From: Candidatus Sphingobacterium stercorigallinarum
Lineage (GTDB): Bacteria; Bacteroidota; Bacteroidia; Sphingobacteriales; Sphingobacteriaceae
DNA: 45,794 nucleotides
Direction of reading: 5' to 3'
Assembly: GCA_019115805.1 (NCBI GenBank)
Contig: DXCW01000171.1
Span: 1-45,794 of the forward strand
Shown here: positions 26,628 through 34,137 of the stretch, piece after piece
Layout of the letters: each line of letters starts with the position of its first letter
Position numbering within the stretch: position 1 is the first letter of the stretch
Notes under the pieces: generated by a model
The model's input: the letters and a program-made list of their open reading frames with translations, nothing else
Databases searched by the model: none
What the model was told of the DNA's origin: nothing
Translations under genes and position numbers: made by a program

Positions 26628-27467
26628 TTAGTTCGACCAGTAGATCTCAGCCACTACGGGGAAATGGTCAGAAGGAAACTTCCCCAAGTAGGTGTCCGTC
26701 AAAATTCCGAATTTACGCGCATTTAATGGCTTTGTAATGAATATATGATCGATACGTCCTTTCGGGCGAATCGATTTTCCCCAGCTATTGAACGTGGCAT
26801 TCGGCTCGTAGACGATTTCAGCGAGGTCGTAAGCATCTCTAACAAACCCACTTTTAGCGAGTGTAAAGTATGCTTCATTTTGTTCGTCAATATTAAAGTC
26901 GCCCGTGAGTATCAGGGGAAGATCTGTAGCGAATTCTTGCGCTTTACTCAGGATTAATTTCGCACTTTCTCGGCGAGCCTCTACACCCACGTGATCAAAA
27001 TGCGTATTCATGAAAATGAATTTGTTGCCTGTTTTTTTGTCGGTAAAAATTCCCCATGTGCAGATTCGTGGAAGGGCTGCATCCCAGCCTTTATTTGGGG
27101 TATTGATGTCCGTGTCGGATAACCAAAAGGTACCATGCTCACCGATATCAAATCGGCGAGTATCATAAAATATTGCAGAATGTTCACCTTTCTCGCCCCC
27201 GTCGTCCCGGCCTACTCCAACATGTTTGAAATGGGGCAATTCGGCAGACATATCGTTTAACTGTTCTTTGAAAGCTTCTTGCACGCCAAAAATCTCAAAT
27301 TCATGGAATTTGATGAGGTCAGTAACGGCTGTTTTTCGGTCATCCCAAAGATTTCCAACGTCGCTATCGGTTTTCATTCGGATATTGAATGTAGCAACAG
27401 TCATGTGTTGTGCCCAGGCTGCTGAGCAGGCCACAAGCAGCACCATCGTAAATATTAATTTTCTCAT
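26628..27467 (-). CDS. Exported endonuclease/exonuclease/phosphatase (EEP) family hydrolase
   Basis: The 279-residue protein has a signal peptide ending SAAWAQ at about residue 20 and the EEP catalytic order: VATFNIRM, the metal-binding Glu in IFGVQEAF, FMNTHFDHVG, GDFNIDEQ, DHIF and SDHFPVVAEIYW. These enzymes split phosphoester or phosphodiester bonds with a divalent metal; family members include nucleases, sphingomyelinases and inositol phosphatases. Export and its place behind a GDPD and a phosphodiester glycosidase (10-bp gap) point to external phosphodiester substrates. The exact bond is not predictable. Confidence 0.92.
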   Translation of the reverse strand: MRKLIFTMVLLVACSAAWAQHMTVATFNIRMKTDSDVGNLWDDRKTAVTDLIKFHEFEIFGVQEAFKEQLNDMSAELPHFKHVGVGRDDGGEKGEHSAIFYDTRRFDIGEHGTFWLSDTDINTPNKGWDAALPRICTWGIFTDKKTGNKFIFMNTHFDHVGVEARRESAKLILSKAQEFATDLPLILTGDFNIDEQNEAYFTLAKSGFVRDAYDLAEIVYEPNATFNSWGKSIRPKGRIDHIFITKPLNARKFGILTDTYLGKFPSDHFPVVAEIYWSN

Positions 27468-27477
27468 CGGTCCGCTT

Positions 27478-28242
27478 CTAGTTTTTGTTCAATAGTCTGT
27501 TCAGTAATTCAGGTTCGTCGGTTGTGATGTAATCGATCCCGTTTTCTATCAGTAACTCCATGTCTTCTTCTTGATTGACTGTCCAGGAATTAGTTTTCAA
27601 ACCTAAGTCTTTAAAATCCTGAATAAGACCTGGGTTTTTCTTGAAAATATTAACGTGATAATCTATGCCCGTCAATTTCGCCGCAGCTACTTCGGTAGGC
27701 GTCTTATCGCCATTCAAGTAATGAATCTTCACTTTCTTGTCTAACTCCCTGTATTTTAAACATGCATCCCAGTCGAAAGCGATAAACTCTACTTGTTTCT
27801 GTGCTTTGAATTCTTTGACTAACTTCAAAGATTGCGCTACGGCCTCCATCGTGCGCTCCTTACTAATTCTGCTTGTTTTGAGCTCGAAGATTAACTTTGT
27901 GTTTTTCTGTTTTAAGCCCGCTTCGAGATATTCTCTTGCAGTGGAAATTGATTCTCCGTTGGGGTGTTTTTTTGCAAGCAGCTCCTCGTAGGTCAGCTCT
28001 TCGATTTCCAAGCCATAAAAGTCGTGATCGTGATTGACCACAAGAATATCGTCTTTGGTTAAATGTACATCAAACTCACTGCCCCAGACTTTCTGATCAA
28101 TTGCTGCCTGCAATGCGGCAATCGAGTTTTGTGGGTGCTGTGTGTTTTTCCACGAGCCGCGATGGGAGATGACTCCCGGCTGTGCAAAAACTGCAGTTTG
28201 AAATAGGGTAAACAGGCATACAAATACTAATGCTTTTTTCAT
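27478..28242 (-). CDS. Exported glycerophosphodiester phosphodiesterase (GDPD family)
   Basis: The 254-residue protein has a signal peptide (about 1-20, FQTAVFAQP) and the GDPD catalytic motifs: VISHRGSWKNTQHPQNS with the first catalytic His, EFDVHLTKDDILVVNHDHD with the metal-binding Glu/Asp and second His, the FELKT segment, and the C-terminal IDYITTDEPE. These enzymes cleave glycerophosphodiesters to glycerol-3-phosphate and an alcohol. It is the middle gene of a tight three-gene unit (gaps of 9 and 10 bp) of exported hydrolases. All key residues appear present. The preferred alcohol group is unknown. Confidence 0.94.
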   Translation of the reverse strand: MKKALVFVCLFTLFQTAVFAQPGVISHRGSWKNTQHPQNSIAALQAAIDQKVWGSEFDVHLTKDDILVVNHDHDFYGLEIEELTYEELLAKKHPNGESISTAREYLEAGLKQKNTKLIFELKTSRISKERTMEAVAQSLKLVKEFKAQKQVEFIAFDWDACLKYRELDKKVKIHYLNGDKTPTEVAAAKLTGIDYHVNIFKKNPGLIQDFKDLGLKTNSWTVNQEEDMELLIENGIDYITTDEPELLNRLLNKN

Positions 28243-28251
28243 ACTGTTATA

Positions 28252-29094
28252 TTATTTAAGGTAAATGATATTGGCCACGGAGCGTTCGCCTTGGTGATCG
28301 AAACTCTTATTGTCTGACGGGTGATTAACGATGTCAGTATCTGTAGCACCCTTGATATACATGGTGGTACTGCCTCCCCCATCTAAATTCATTGCGTTGT
28401 GCACATCTAACCATTTCATAATTTTGCTCAGCTCTGGAAGGCTCATGCCTTGTGCCATACGGTTTCGGCCGTCTACAACTAATAGGATTAACGTGTTGTT
28501 CGGAGATAGGCCGATCGCGGTACGAGGATGCCGATTATCATTAAATGGATTACGTTCTAATGTGACTAAGGTATCCCGCTCAATCAGTAGCGGACCAGAA
28601 ACCAAGACGTTTGGAAGACTAGAGTCTTCGGCGTGAGCTAAAGTGTTTGCCTGAATGTCTACGTGTCGGTTATCGAAACTGAGTACTGCATTGGCACGAT
28701 TGGAGGGCGCTTTTGTCACATTAATAACTTCACCATCTACACGGATGTAATCAATAGAGCCACCATTTTTCATGTCGAAAAAACCGCCGTTAATGGCGAC
28801 AAGTGCTTGCTGTTCCTTTGCAAAATCGCTGGTTGTTTTCAATTCAGCTGAATCTGCCGCTAAATGGAGTCGTTTTTGGTGTTTTTTGAGGTCAATTTCA
28901 ATCCAATTGATTTCTTGGGTACTGCCGAAAAGTTCACTGGAATGGACACGATGCCAGATTACACCATTTTTGATTCTCTTTGTGGTGCGGTCAGCCTGAA
29001 CGAAAGCGATTGAATCTTGGTCCTGTGCAAGAACAGATTGAGGAGTGAAGAAAATAAAGAGATTGAGGAATAGGAGTATGCTTTGAAATCTCAT
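28252..29094 (-). CDS. Exported phosphodiester glycosidase (NAGPA-domain protein)
   Basis: The 280-residue protein has a signal peptide (about 1-23, SVLAQDQD) and NAGPA domain motifs: VAINGGFFDMKNGGSID, HPRTAIGLSPNNTLILLVVDGRN and AMNLDGGGSTTMYIKG, the last carrying the conserved Asp-Gly-Gly-Gly-Ser. The family is named for the enzyme that removes GlcNAc from a GlcNAc-1-phospho-6-mannose phosphodiester; bacterial members act on phosphodiester-linked sugars. It is the first gene of the operon with GDPD and EEP, which supports a shared phosphodiester-breakdown role. The natural substrate remains unknown. Confidence 0.9.
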   Translation of the reverse strand: MRFQSILLFLNLFIFFTPQSVLAQDQDSIAFVQADRTTKRIKNGVIWHRVHSSELFGSTQEINWIEIDLKKHQKRLHLAADSAELKTTSDFAKEQQALVAINGGFFDMKNGGSIDYIRVDGEVINVTKAPSNRANAVLSFDNRHVDIQANTLAHAEDSSLPNVLVSGPLLIERDTLVTLERNPFNDNRHPRTAIGLSPNNTLILLVVDGRNRMAQGMSLPELSKIMKWLDVHNAMNLDGGGSTTMYIKGATDTDIVNHPSDNKSFDHQGERSVANIIYLK

Positions 29095-29119
29095 CAGTTC
29101 ATTGTTTTTTCAAAGCGAA

Positions 29120-29143
29120 TTTACTTAAATTAAATTAAGTAAA
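29120..29143 (-). promoter_or_regulatory. AT-rich inverted repeat upstream of the phosphodiesterase operon
   Basis: TTTACTTAA-ATTAAA-TTAAGTAAA has perfect 9-bp arms and a 6-bp spacer. It lies 25 bp before the start codon of the phosphodiester glycosidase. It could be an operator or a weak terminator of the HD gene that ends at 29146. No consensus -7 element was found here. Confidence 0.45.
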
Positions 29144-29145
29144 TG

Positions 29146-29844
29146 TTAAACTTCATTAGCATCGCCCCATTCCGCATAAAATTGTTGCAAGAACGCCTCC
29201 ATGAAAATATGCCGTTGTTCGGCCATCTGTTTAGCGCTTGAGGTGTTCATTAAGTCTTTTAAGCGGAGGAGTTTTTCGTGAAAATGATTGATGGTTGGCG
29301 CATTTGAAGTTTTATAACTTTCTTTGTCGAGGTGTATTTGTGCGGGTATTGCGGGGTTGTATATTTCTCGATTTTTGTAACCACCGTAGTGGAAAGCACG
29401 TGCGATCCCAATAGCGCCCATTGCATCTAAACGATCGGCATCTTGTACAACGTCCAATTCGGGGGTGCGCGGTGTACTTTCCTCCAGCGAATTTTTGTAT
29501 GAAAGATGCCGGATAACGTAGACTACCTGGCTGATAAGGGCGGGATCAAGCGCTTGGTCTTGAAGAAACTTTGTCGCAATCTGCGGACCGATCTCCTCGT
29601 CACCATTGTGAAATTTGGCGTCGGCCACATCATGTAGAAGCGCTGCAAGTTCACAAACCAACCGGTCGGCTTGATGCTGTTTGAGAATCAGCTGGGTGTT
29701 TTTCCAAACGCGACGTATATGCCACCAGTCATGCCCGGCTTCGGCATCGTGTAGTGTGGCCTTGACGAAGTCAATTGTTTTTTGAATAATGAGATGTCTA
29801 CTGTTCTTCTCTTCGGTCTTCCTTTGATCCTGCATACAATTCAT
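29146..29844 (-). CDS. HD-domain phosphohydrolase
   Basis: The 232-residue protein has the HD-superfamily metal ligands: His in HDWWHIRRVWKN (near 39-44), the His-Asp pair in LAALLHDVADAKFH (near 69-75), and an Asp in VVQDADRLDAMGAIG. Sequence pattern resembles YedJ/YpgQ-type HD hydrolases, some of which act on nucleotides. Start codons at 29844 or 29835 put it 38-47 bp inside the end of the upstream methyltransferase gene, in another frame; I found no later start. That long overlap suggests translational coupling. Function of this specific member is not assigned. Confidence 0.88.
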   Translation of the reverse strand: MNCMQDQRKTEEKNSRHLIIQKTIDFVKATLHDAEAGHDWWHIRRVWKNTQLILKQHQADRLVCELAALLHDVADAKFHNGDEEIGPQIATKFLQDQALDPALISQVVYVIRHLSYKNSLEESTPRTPELDVVQDADRLDAMGAIGIARAFHYGGYKNREIYNPAIPAQIHLDKESYKTSNAPTINHFHEKLLRLKDLMNTSSAKQMAEQRHIFMEAFLQQFYAEWGDANEV

Positions 29845-30979
29845 ACTGAAGTAACCTGCAATCTAGTTTTCCATTATAGAATTCGAAACGACGCGAAGCG
29901 CGTAACCCTATTTTTTTTGCTAAATCTGGATTCCCAGTAAAAACGTATCCGCGATAACCGCCGCATTTCTGTTTCATAAAGTCTCCAATTCGCCCGTAGG
30001 TACCCTCTAATTTAAAGTGTGAACCCAGGCGTTCACCGTACTCCGGGTTAAACATAATAACACCGGGTTTGTCCTGCGGTACGTCCGTGTCAGCAAAGTC
30101 ACCAATTTGGAATTCTATAAGGTGTTCCACTCCAGCCGTTTTTGCATTCAATTTTGCGATTTCCACTGCTTCTGGTGAGATGTCTGAAGCGATGATTCTC
30201 GGAAGATTCTTTTTGTCGGTGAGGTCTTTCAAAATACGACGCTCGTTAAAAAATACGTCCTCATCGTATCCAATGAAATGCATAAACGAATAGTTCATTC
30301 TTTGTAGCCCAGGACGACGATTTTGGGCATAGAGTGCTGCTTCAATAGCAAGTGTTCCTGAACCACACATTGGATTGATGAACGACGATTGACCATCCCA
30401 CTGGGTTGCCATAATCGTTGCGGTGGCCAAGGCTTCTAACATCGGTGCTTTACCTGGGTGTTTCCTATACCCGTGTTTGGCCAGCGTTTCTCCCGTAGTA
30501 TCTAAAAATATTTCTGCGCGATCGTCGATCCAGTGTAGATGAACTACAGCTTTATGAAGATCAGGTCCTGAGTTCGGACGAACACTCTTTTTTTCTTTTA
30601 TGCGATCGACAATAGCGTCTTTTACTTTCACGTTTGCAAAAAGCGGTGTGGTAATCGTATCGTTATGCACGTTTGAGGTCACACTAAAATAGCCGTCAAT
30701 GGGAATGAAATCCTCCCAGGGGAGTCGGACGAGCTCATTATATAGTTCCTCAGGATTATTTGCGGAAAAAGATTTTAATTGGTATAGTACCTGACTGGCT
30801 ATCCTCAGTTGCAGGTTAAGTCTTATACATTCATTAATGGATGCATCTATTTCGATTCCGGTGTTAAAGGTCCGTTTCACATCAAAGCCTATTTCACGCA
30901 CTTCTTGCTCAAGGTAGGGAGCAAGCCGACGGTTACAGGTGATGATTACCTTATTCTGTTTGTTGAAAACTTCTGCCAT
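29798..30979 (-). CDS. THUMP-domain RNA methyltransferase (RlmL/YpsC type)
   Basis: The 393-residue protein has an N-terminal ferredoxin-like/THUMP part (VIITCNRRLAPYLEQEV ... VRPNSGPDLHKAVVHLHWIDDRAEI) and a class I methyltransferase part with INPMCGSGTLAIEAAL, the IIASDISPEAVEIAKLNAKTAG binding loop and the catalytic-site motif FNPEYGERLG. It resembles the N-terminal half of E. coli RlmL, which makes m2G in 23S rRNA. The motif is NPEY rather than the usual NPPY; I regard this as a variant, not a loss. It starts the two-gene unit with the HD hydrolase. Confidence 0.9.
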   Translation of the reverse strand: MAEVFNKQNKVIITCNRRLAPYLEQEVREIGFDVKRTFNTGIEIDASINECIRLNLQLRIASQVLYQLKSFSANNPEELYNELVRLPWEDFIPIDGYFSVTSNVHNDTITTPLFANVKVKDAIVDRIKEKKSVRPNSGPDLHKAVVHLHWIDDRAEIFLDTTGETLAKHGYRKHPGKAPMLEALATATIMATQWDGQSSFINPMCGSGTLAIEAALYAQNRRPGLQRMNYSFMHFIGYDEDVFFNERRILKDLTDKKNLPRIIASDISPEAVEIAKLNAKTAGVEHLIEFQIGDFADTDVPQDKPGVIMFNPEYGERLGSHFKLEGTYGRIGDFMKQKCGGYRGYVFTGNPDLAKKIGLRASRRFEFYNGKLDCRLLQYELYAGSKEDRREEQ

Positions 30980-30986
30980 ATTTGTG

Positions 30987-30994
30987 CAAAGTTA
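30987..30994 (-). promoter_or_regulatory. Candidate -7 element for the THUMP methyltransferase unit
   Basis: On the minus strand TAACTTTG matches TAnnTTTG and lies 8 bp before the start codon, implying a very short leader. A TTTG at 31010-31013 is only 15 bp upstream, so the -33 element is doubtful. Confidence 0.45.
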
Positions 30995-31046
30995 CTTATT
31001 CTCTCTTAGCAAAAAATGCTTAATTTTACGGTTTAATAGAATTGTT

Positions 31047-31421
31047 ATGGAAATAAGAGGAAAAGTACACGAAATAGGAGCGACACAGCAGGTGACTGAT
31101 ACGTTTAAAAAGAGAGATTTGATTGTCTCCTATGCAGAAAACCCACAATTTGTTGAATATATTCGCTTTGAGGCCACTCAGGACCGAGTCAATATCTTTG
31201 ATAACTTATCAGTGGGCGATGAAGTGGAGGTTTCGTTTAACCTTCGTGGACGTCCCTGGACCAATAAAGAAGGCGTAACAACGTACTTTAACTCATTGGT
31301 AGCTTGGCGAGTAACTAAACTGGCGAATACGGGGCAATCTGCTGCTGCACAGGCTATTCCAGATATGCCACCTGTCGATATTTCATCGGGTGGCGCAGAC
31401 GATGATGATTTGCCGTTTTAA
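31047..31421 (+). CDS. DUF3127 protein with SSB-like acidic C-terminal tail
   Basis: The 124-residue protein starts MEIRGKVHEIGATQQVTDTFKKRDLIV, followed by a small beta-rich domain with FNLRGRPWTNKEGVTTYFNSLVAWRV, which reads like an OB fold. A flexible 30-residue linker leads to a final DDDDLPF, closely similar to the acidic tip that single-stranded DNA-binding protein uses to recruit partners. The DUF3127 family has no assigned function. The start at 31047 is preferred over an in-frame ATG 108 bp upstream because the extra residues would be a hydrophobic stretch shared with no homologue I know. It is divergent from the THUMP gene. Confidence 0.9.
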   Translation: MEIRGKVHEIGATQQVTDTFKKRDLIVSYAENPQFVEYIRFEATQDRVNIFDNLSVGDEVEVSFNLRGRPWTNKEGVTTYFNSLVAWRVTKLANTGQSAAAQAIPDMPPVDISSGGADDDDLPF

Positions 31422-31470
31422 ATGAAGGAAAAAATACGTAGCCGAATGCATACGAGGCTCGGCTCATGAT

Positions 31471-31508
31471 GCCCCCAGAAGGTAATGCCTTTCTGGGGGC
31501 TTTGTTTT
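31471..31508 (+). terminator. Terminator of the DUF3127 gene
   Basis: GCCCCCAGAAGG pairs with CCTTTCTGGGGGC with a one-base bulge, followed by TTTGTTTTATT. It lies about 50 bp after the stop. Confidence 0.88.
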
Positions 31509-31621
31509 ATTAACGCCTGACCCTATAACAGAAAAAGTAGTGACGGCGAGCAACTTTACCGAAAAAATAAGGCCGGTCACAGAGGAAATGTGGCTTTTTA
31601 CCTAAATCTTACCGGCGGCAT

Positions 31622-31652
31622 ATCTTAAGACTTAAGATTTGCTGTATTTTTG
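31622..31652 (+). promoter_or_regulatory. 17-bp palindrome plus -7 element before the membrane protein-telA unit
   Basis: ATCTTAAG-A-CTTAAGAT (31622-31638) is a perfect inverted repeat with a one-base centre. It lies just before TATTTTTG (31645-31652), a match to TAnnTTTG. The palindrome covers the -33/spacer part of the promoter, and no TTTG is found at the right distance. This is where an activator or repressor would bind. Confidence 0.55.
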
Positions 31653-31674
31653 ATAAAAATAATTAAATTTAAAA

Positions 31675-32463
31675 ATGGGTTGGTTCACGAAGAAAAGTAA
31701 ACCTTGGGAAATTAGGAAAATGGGTTGGACGTTTGCTTCCATTCTCTTGTTTTTACCTTTACCCATCCATATCCACCCTTTGGTGATGATCTCACAAGCT
31801 AAAGCGGCGAAGGTTAGGTCATGGCTCGCTCTGGGGGTTTCGCTCCTCTTGCTAGAGCTGGGGCTTTTGTTTTCGTTCATCTATTTTTTTGGAGCGTTGA
31901 CGCAAGGTATGTTATTGACCTTAGGCGGTTCGGTGGTTTCTTATGTGTTAGGAAACGCGTTGTTATTGAACCAAACAAAACCTTATCTGAAACGACTTGA
32001 GTTATCTGACGTTCGTGATTTGTATTGGATCTCTAGTGTGGGTGCTCAGAACCGATTGGAATTGGGTGCTCCGACCATCGATACTTCACAGTTGTTTGTG
32101 GAGCGTTTACTGCACTGGCGACGAGAAATTGACAATAAAGCCATACATCAAGACGTGGACCGAATTCTTCATCTGTTTAATTTACTTGAACGTAAAGATA
32201 AACGGGAGGCGGAAAAATTTTTAGTGCGACATTCGACGGTGGTGAACGTGTTAATGCATTACGATGAACTGGAAAACGCCGGATTGAATAATTCAGTGAC
32301 CGAAACCTCGAAACGAAAGTTAGAAGACGTCATTAAACAGGCTGCGGTGGCCATTGAAAATGAAGTAACAAACCAATTTAAATCTGGGCTATTGGATGTG
32401 TCAGCGGAAACCGATGTGTATCTCCAAAGCCTAAAAAGTAGAAATCTATTAAATAATCAGTAA
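31675..32463 (+). CDS. Membrane protein, XpaC-like partner of TelA (inferred)
   Basis: The 262-residue protein has three hydrophobic segments in its first 100 residues (about 18-38, 50-72, 79-97) and a mostly helical cytoplasmic remainder rich in charged residues. I do not recognise a signature with certainty. The layout, a short membrane part followed by helices, and the 6-bp gap to telA match the XpaC-TelA gene pairs of Firmicutes, so an analogous role is likely. That role, proposed as envelope or toxic-anion stress tolerance, is inferred from context only. Confidence 0.75.
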   Translation: MGWFTKKSKPWEIRKMGWTFASILLFLPLPIHIHPLVMISQAKAAKVRSWLALGVSLLLLELGLLFSFIYFFGALTQGMLLTLGGSVVSYVLGNALLLNQTKPYLKRLELSDVRDLYWISSVGAQNRLELGAPTIDTSQLFVERLLHWRREIDNKAIHQDVDRILHLFNLLERKDKREAEKFLVRHSTVVNVLMHYDELENAGLNNSVTETSKRKLEDVIKQAAVAIENEVTNQFKSGLLDVSAETDVYLQSLKSRNLLNNQ

Positions 32464-32469
32464 GATATT

Positions 32470-33576
32470 ATGGCAAATTTAGATTTAACAGACCTCAATG
32501 ATGAGCAGGGAAAAGACCAAAGTAAAGCAGTAGAGGTGAACTTTACAGACGAAGAGAAAGCGCTTATTCAACAGTATAAAGATAAGATTAATTTGAATTC
32601 GACGACTGATATCATCCAATATGGGGTCGGTGCTCAAAGCAATGTGAGTAGTTTTTCTAATGAAATATTGAAGCAAGTCCGAGCGAAAGACTTGGGAGGT
32701 GCAGAAGACATTTTATTAAATCTGCGATCGGAAATCAAAGAGTTCGATGAGCGGGTGAAAAAGAAACCTCTCTTCCCGTTTTTCGACAATATGAAAAAGA
32801 AAATAGGAAGAATGCGGACTGAATATGCTTCGGTAGAAAAGAATATTCATCAAATTGAACTGAAGCTAGAGGGGCATTATAAACACCTAGCAAAAGACGT
32901 CAATATCTTCGATAAGTTGTTTGTTCAAAATCAGCAGTTTTTTAAGGAGCTATCTCTCCATATACAGGCAGGCGATGAAAAACTACAGGAGGTGCATCAG
33001 AAGACGTTGCCTGAATTAAAGGCTGAAGCAGAATCAACTGGAGATCCACATAAAATCCAGGAATATAAAGACCTGGAACAGCATGTGGTTCGGTTTGAGC
33101 GAAAAATACATGACCTAAAATTGACCAGAATGGTGGTGCTTCAAACAGCTCCCCAAATCCGCATGATCCAAAGCAACAGCAGTTCGTTAATGGAGAAGAT
33201 TCAATCGAGTATAGTCAATACGCTTCCCCTTTGGAAAAATCAAATGGTGTTGACCTTAGGTATTGCCCACGCTCAAAGTGCCTTGGAGGCTCAGCGAGCA
33301 GTGACCGATGCAACGAATGAACTGCTAAAACGCAATTCCGAAATGCTAAAAGATGCAACGATAAACGTAGCTAAGGAGACCGAGAGAGGAATCATAGATT
33401 TGGATACGATTAAGAAAGCAAATACCGACATCATTACCACGATCGAAGAGGTGCTCCGTATCCAACGAGATGGTCGCGAAAAGAGACGAGTTGCTGAACT
33501 TGAACTACATCAAGCAGAAAAGGAACTAAAAAGCCATATACTGAAGTCACCCGGTGATGCCAAGTTGCTGGATTAG
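32470..33576 (+). CDS. TelA/KlaA-family toxic anion resistance protein
   Basis: The 368-residue, almost fully helical protein has the TelA-family landmarks: an early conserved part, LPELKAEAESTGDPHKIQEYKDLEQHVVRFERKIHDL in the centre, and TAPQIRMIQ followed by LVNTLPLWKNQMVL-like sequence (here IVNTLPLWKNQMVLTLGIAH) and DATNELLKRNSEMLKDATINVAKETERGIIDLDTIKKAN. Family members were named for tellurite resistance but are found in many bacteria without it and may act in envelope stress. It is 6 bp after the membrane protein gene and ends at a hairpin. No terD-type genes are present. Confidence 0.92.
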   Translation: MANLDLTDLNDEQGKDQSKAVEVNFTDEEKALIQQYKDKINLNSTTDIIQYGVGAQSNVSSFSNEILKQVRAKDLGGAEDILLNLRSEIKEFDERVKKKPLFPFFDNMKKKIGRMRTEYASVEKNIHQIELKLEGHYKHLAKDVNIFDKLFVQNQQFFKELSLHIQAGDEKLQEVHQKTLPELKAEAESTGDPHKIQEYKDLEQHVVRFERKIHDLKLTRMVVLQTAPQIRMIQSNSSSLMEKIQSSIVNTLPLWKNQMVLTLGIAHAQSALEAQRAVTDATNELLKRNSEMLKDATINVAKETERGIIDLDTIKKANTDIITTIEEVLRIQRDGREKRRVAELELHQAEKELKSHILKSPGDAKLLD

Positions 33577-33591
33577 AATGGAAATGAGTAT

Positions 33592-33622
33592 GATGGGGGC
33601 TAAAGCTCCCATCGTTTCTTAG
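33592..33622. terminator. Hairpin between convergent telA-like and lipoprotein genes
   Basis: GATGGGGGC-TAAA-GCTCCCATC, with one wobble pair, is followed on the plus strand by a T-rich run. It overlaps the last codons of the minus-strand lipoprotein and follows the TelA stop by 15 bp. Confidence 0.7.
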
Positions 33623-34133
33623 GTACACATTCGATATCGGCTGTTTTTCGCAACACGATTGGCCGACCTTCAAATTTATTTTCTAAAACTAAGCTGTCTT
33701 TTGACTTTACAGTTAGATGGTAGCGAGGAATGTATTGTCCGTGACGATGGCATCCGGAAATCTTTTGCTTACCATTTGGTTTAGTATAAACGCCCTCCAC
33801 GATCATACTATCTCCGCGTACTGAATAAACGGCTTTTGCATATTCCTTCCATTGCCCCTCACCGTAACAGCTATCGGCTATGCGCTGAATATGGCTGTTT
33901 ACATGCATAATCACATAAACCGAATCACAGACGAAACGAAACTCATGCAATGTATAATCTAGCATTTTATCTTGATTTATGGTCGAGTCTTGGATCCACA
34001 CGCCCTGTAGAAGATCATCGCCATAACCCTGCATGTCGGAATGACGTACACAGGACGAAAATAAAATAAGCATACCTATGAACCCGCACAGGTATGCTAA
34101 AATCGTTTGGGAGTTTTTAAAAGATCTGATCAC
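33600..34133 (-). CDS. Hypothetical lipoprotein downstream of fumC
   Basis: The 177-residue protein has an N-terminal hydrophobic segment ending in a lipobox-like LFSSC (Cys28), so it is probably a membrane-anchored lipoprotein. The mature part reads GVWIQDSTINQ, FVCDSVYVIMHVNSH, a WKEYAKAVYSVRGDSMIVEGVYTKPNG stretch and KDSLVLENKFEGRP: alternating beta strands like a small lipocalin-type or META-like barrel. Four further Cys residues are present. I do not recognise the family. It starts 4 bp after the fumC stop and is surely co-transcribed with it, which does not imply a role in the fumarase reaction. Confidence 0.8.
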   Translation of the reverse strand: MIRSFKNSQTILAYLCGFIGMLILFSSCVRHSDMQGYGDDLLQGVWIQDSTINQDKMLDYTLHEFRFVCDSVYVIMHVNSHIQRIADSCYGEGQWKEYAKAVYSVRGDSMIVEGVYTKPNGKQKISGCHRHGQYIPRYHLTVKSKDSLVLENKFEGRPIVLRKTADIECVPKKRWEL

Positions 34134-34137
34134 CGAT

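Noticed and set aside
31422..31469. A 15-codon open frame right after the DUF3127 stop
   Set aside because: Too short, with no ribosome site or conserved feature, and runs into the terminator.
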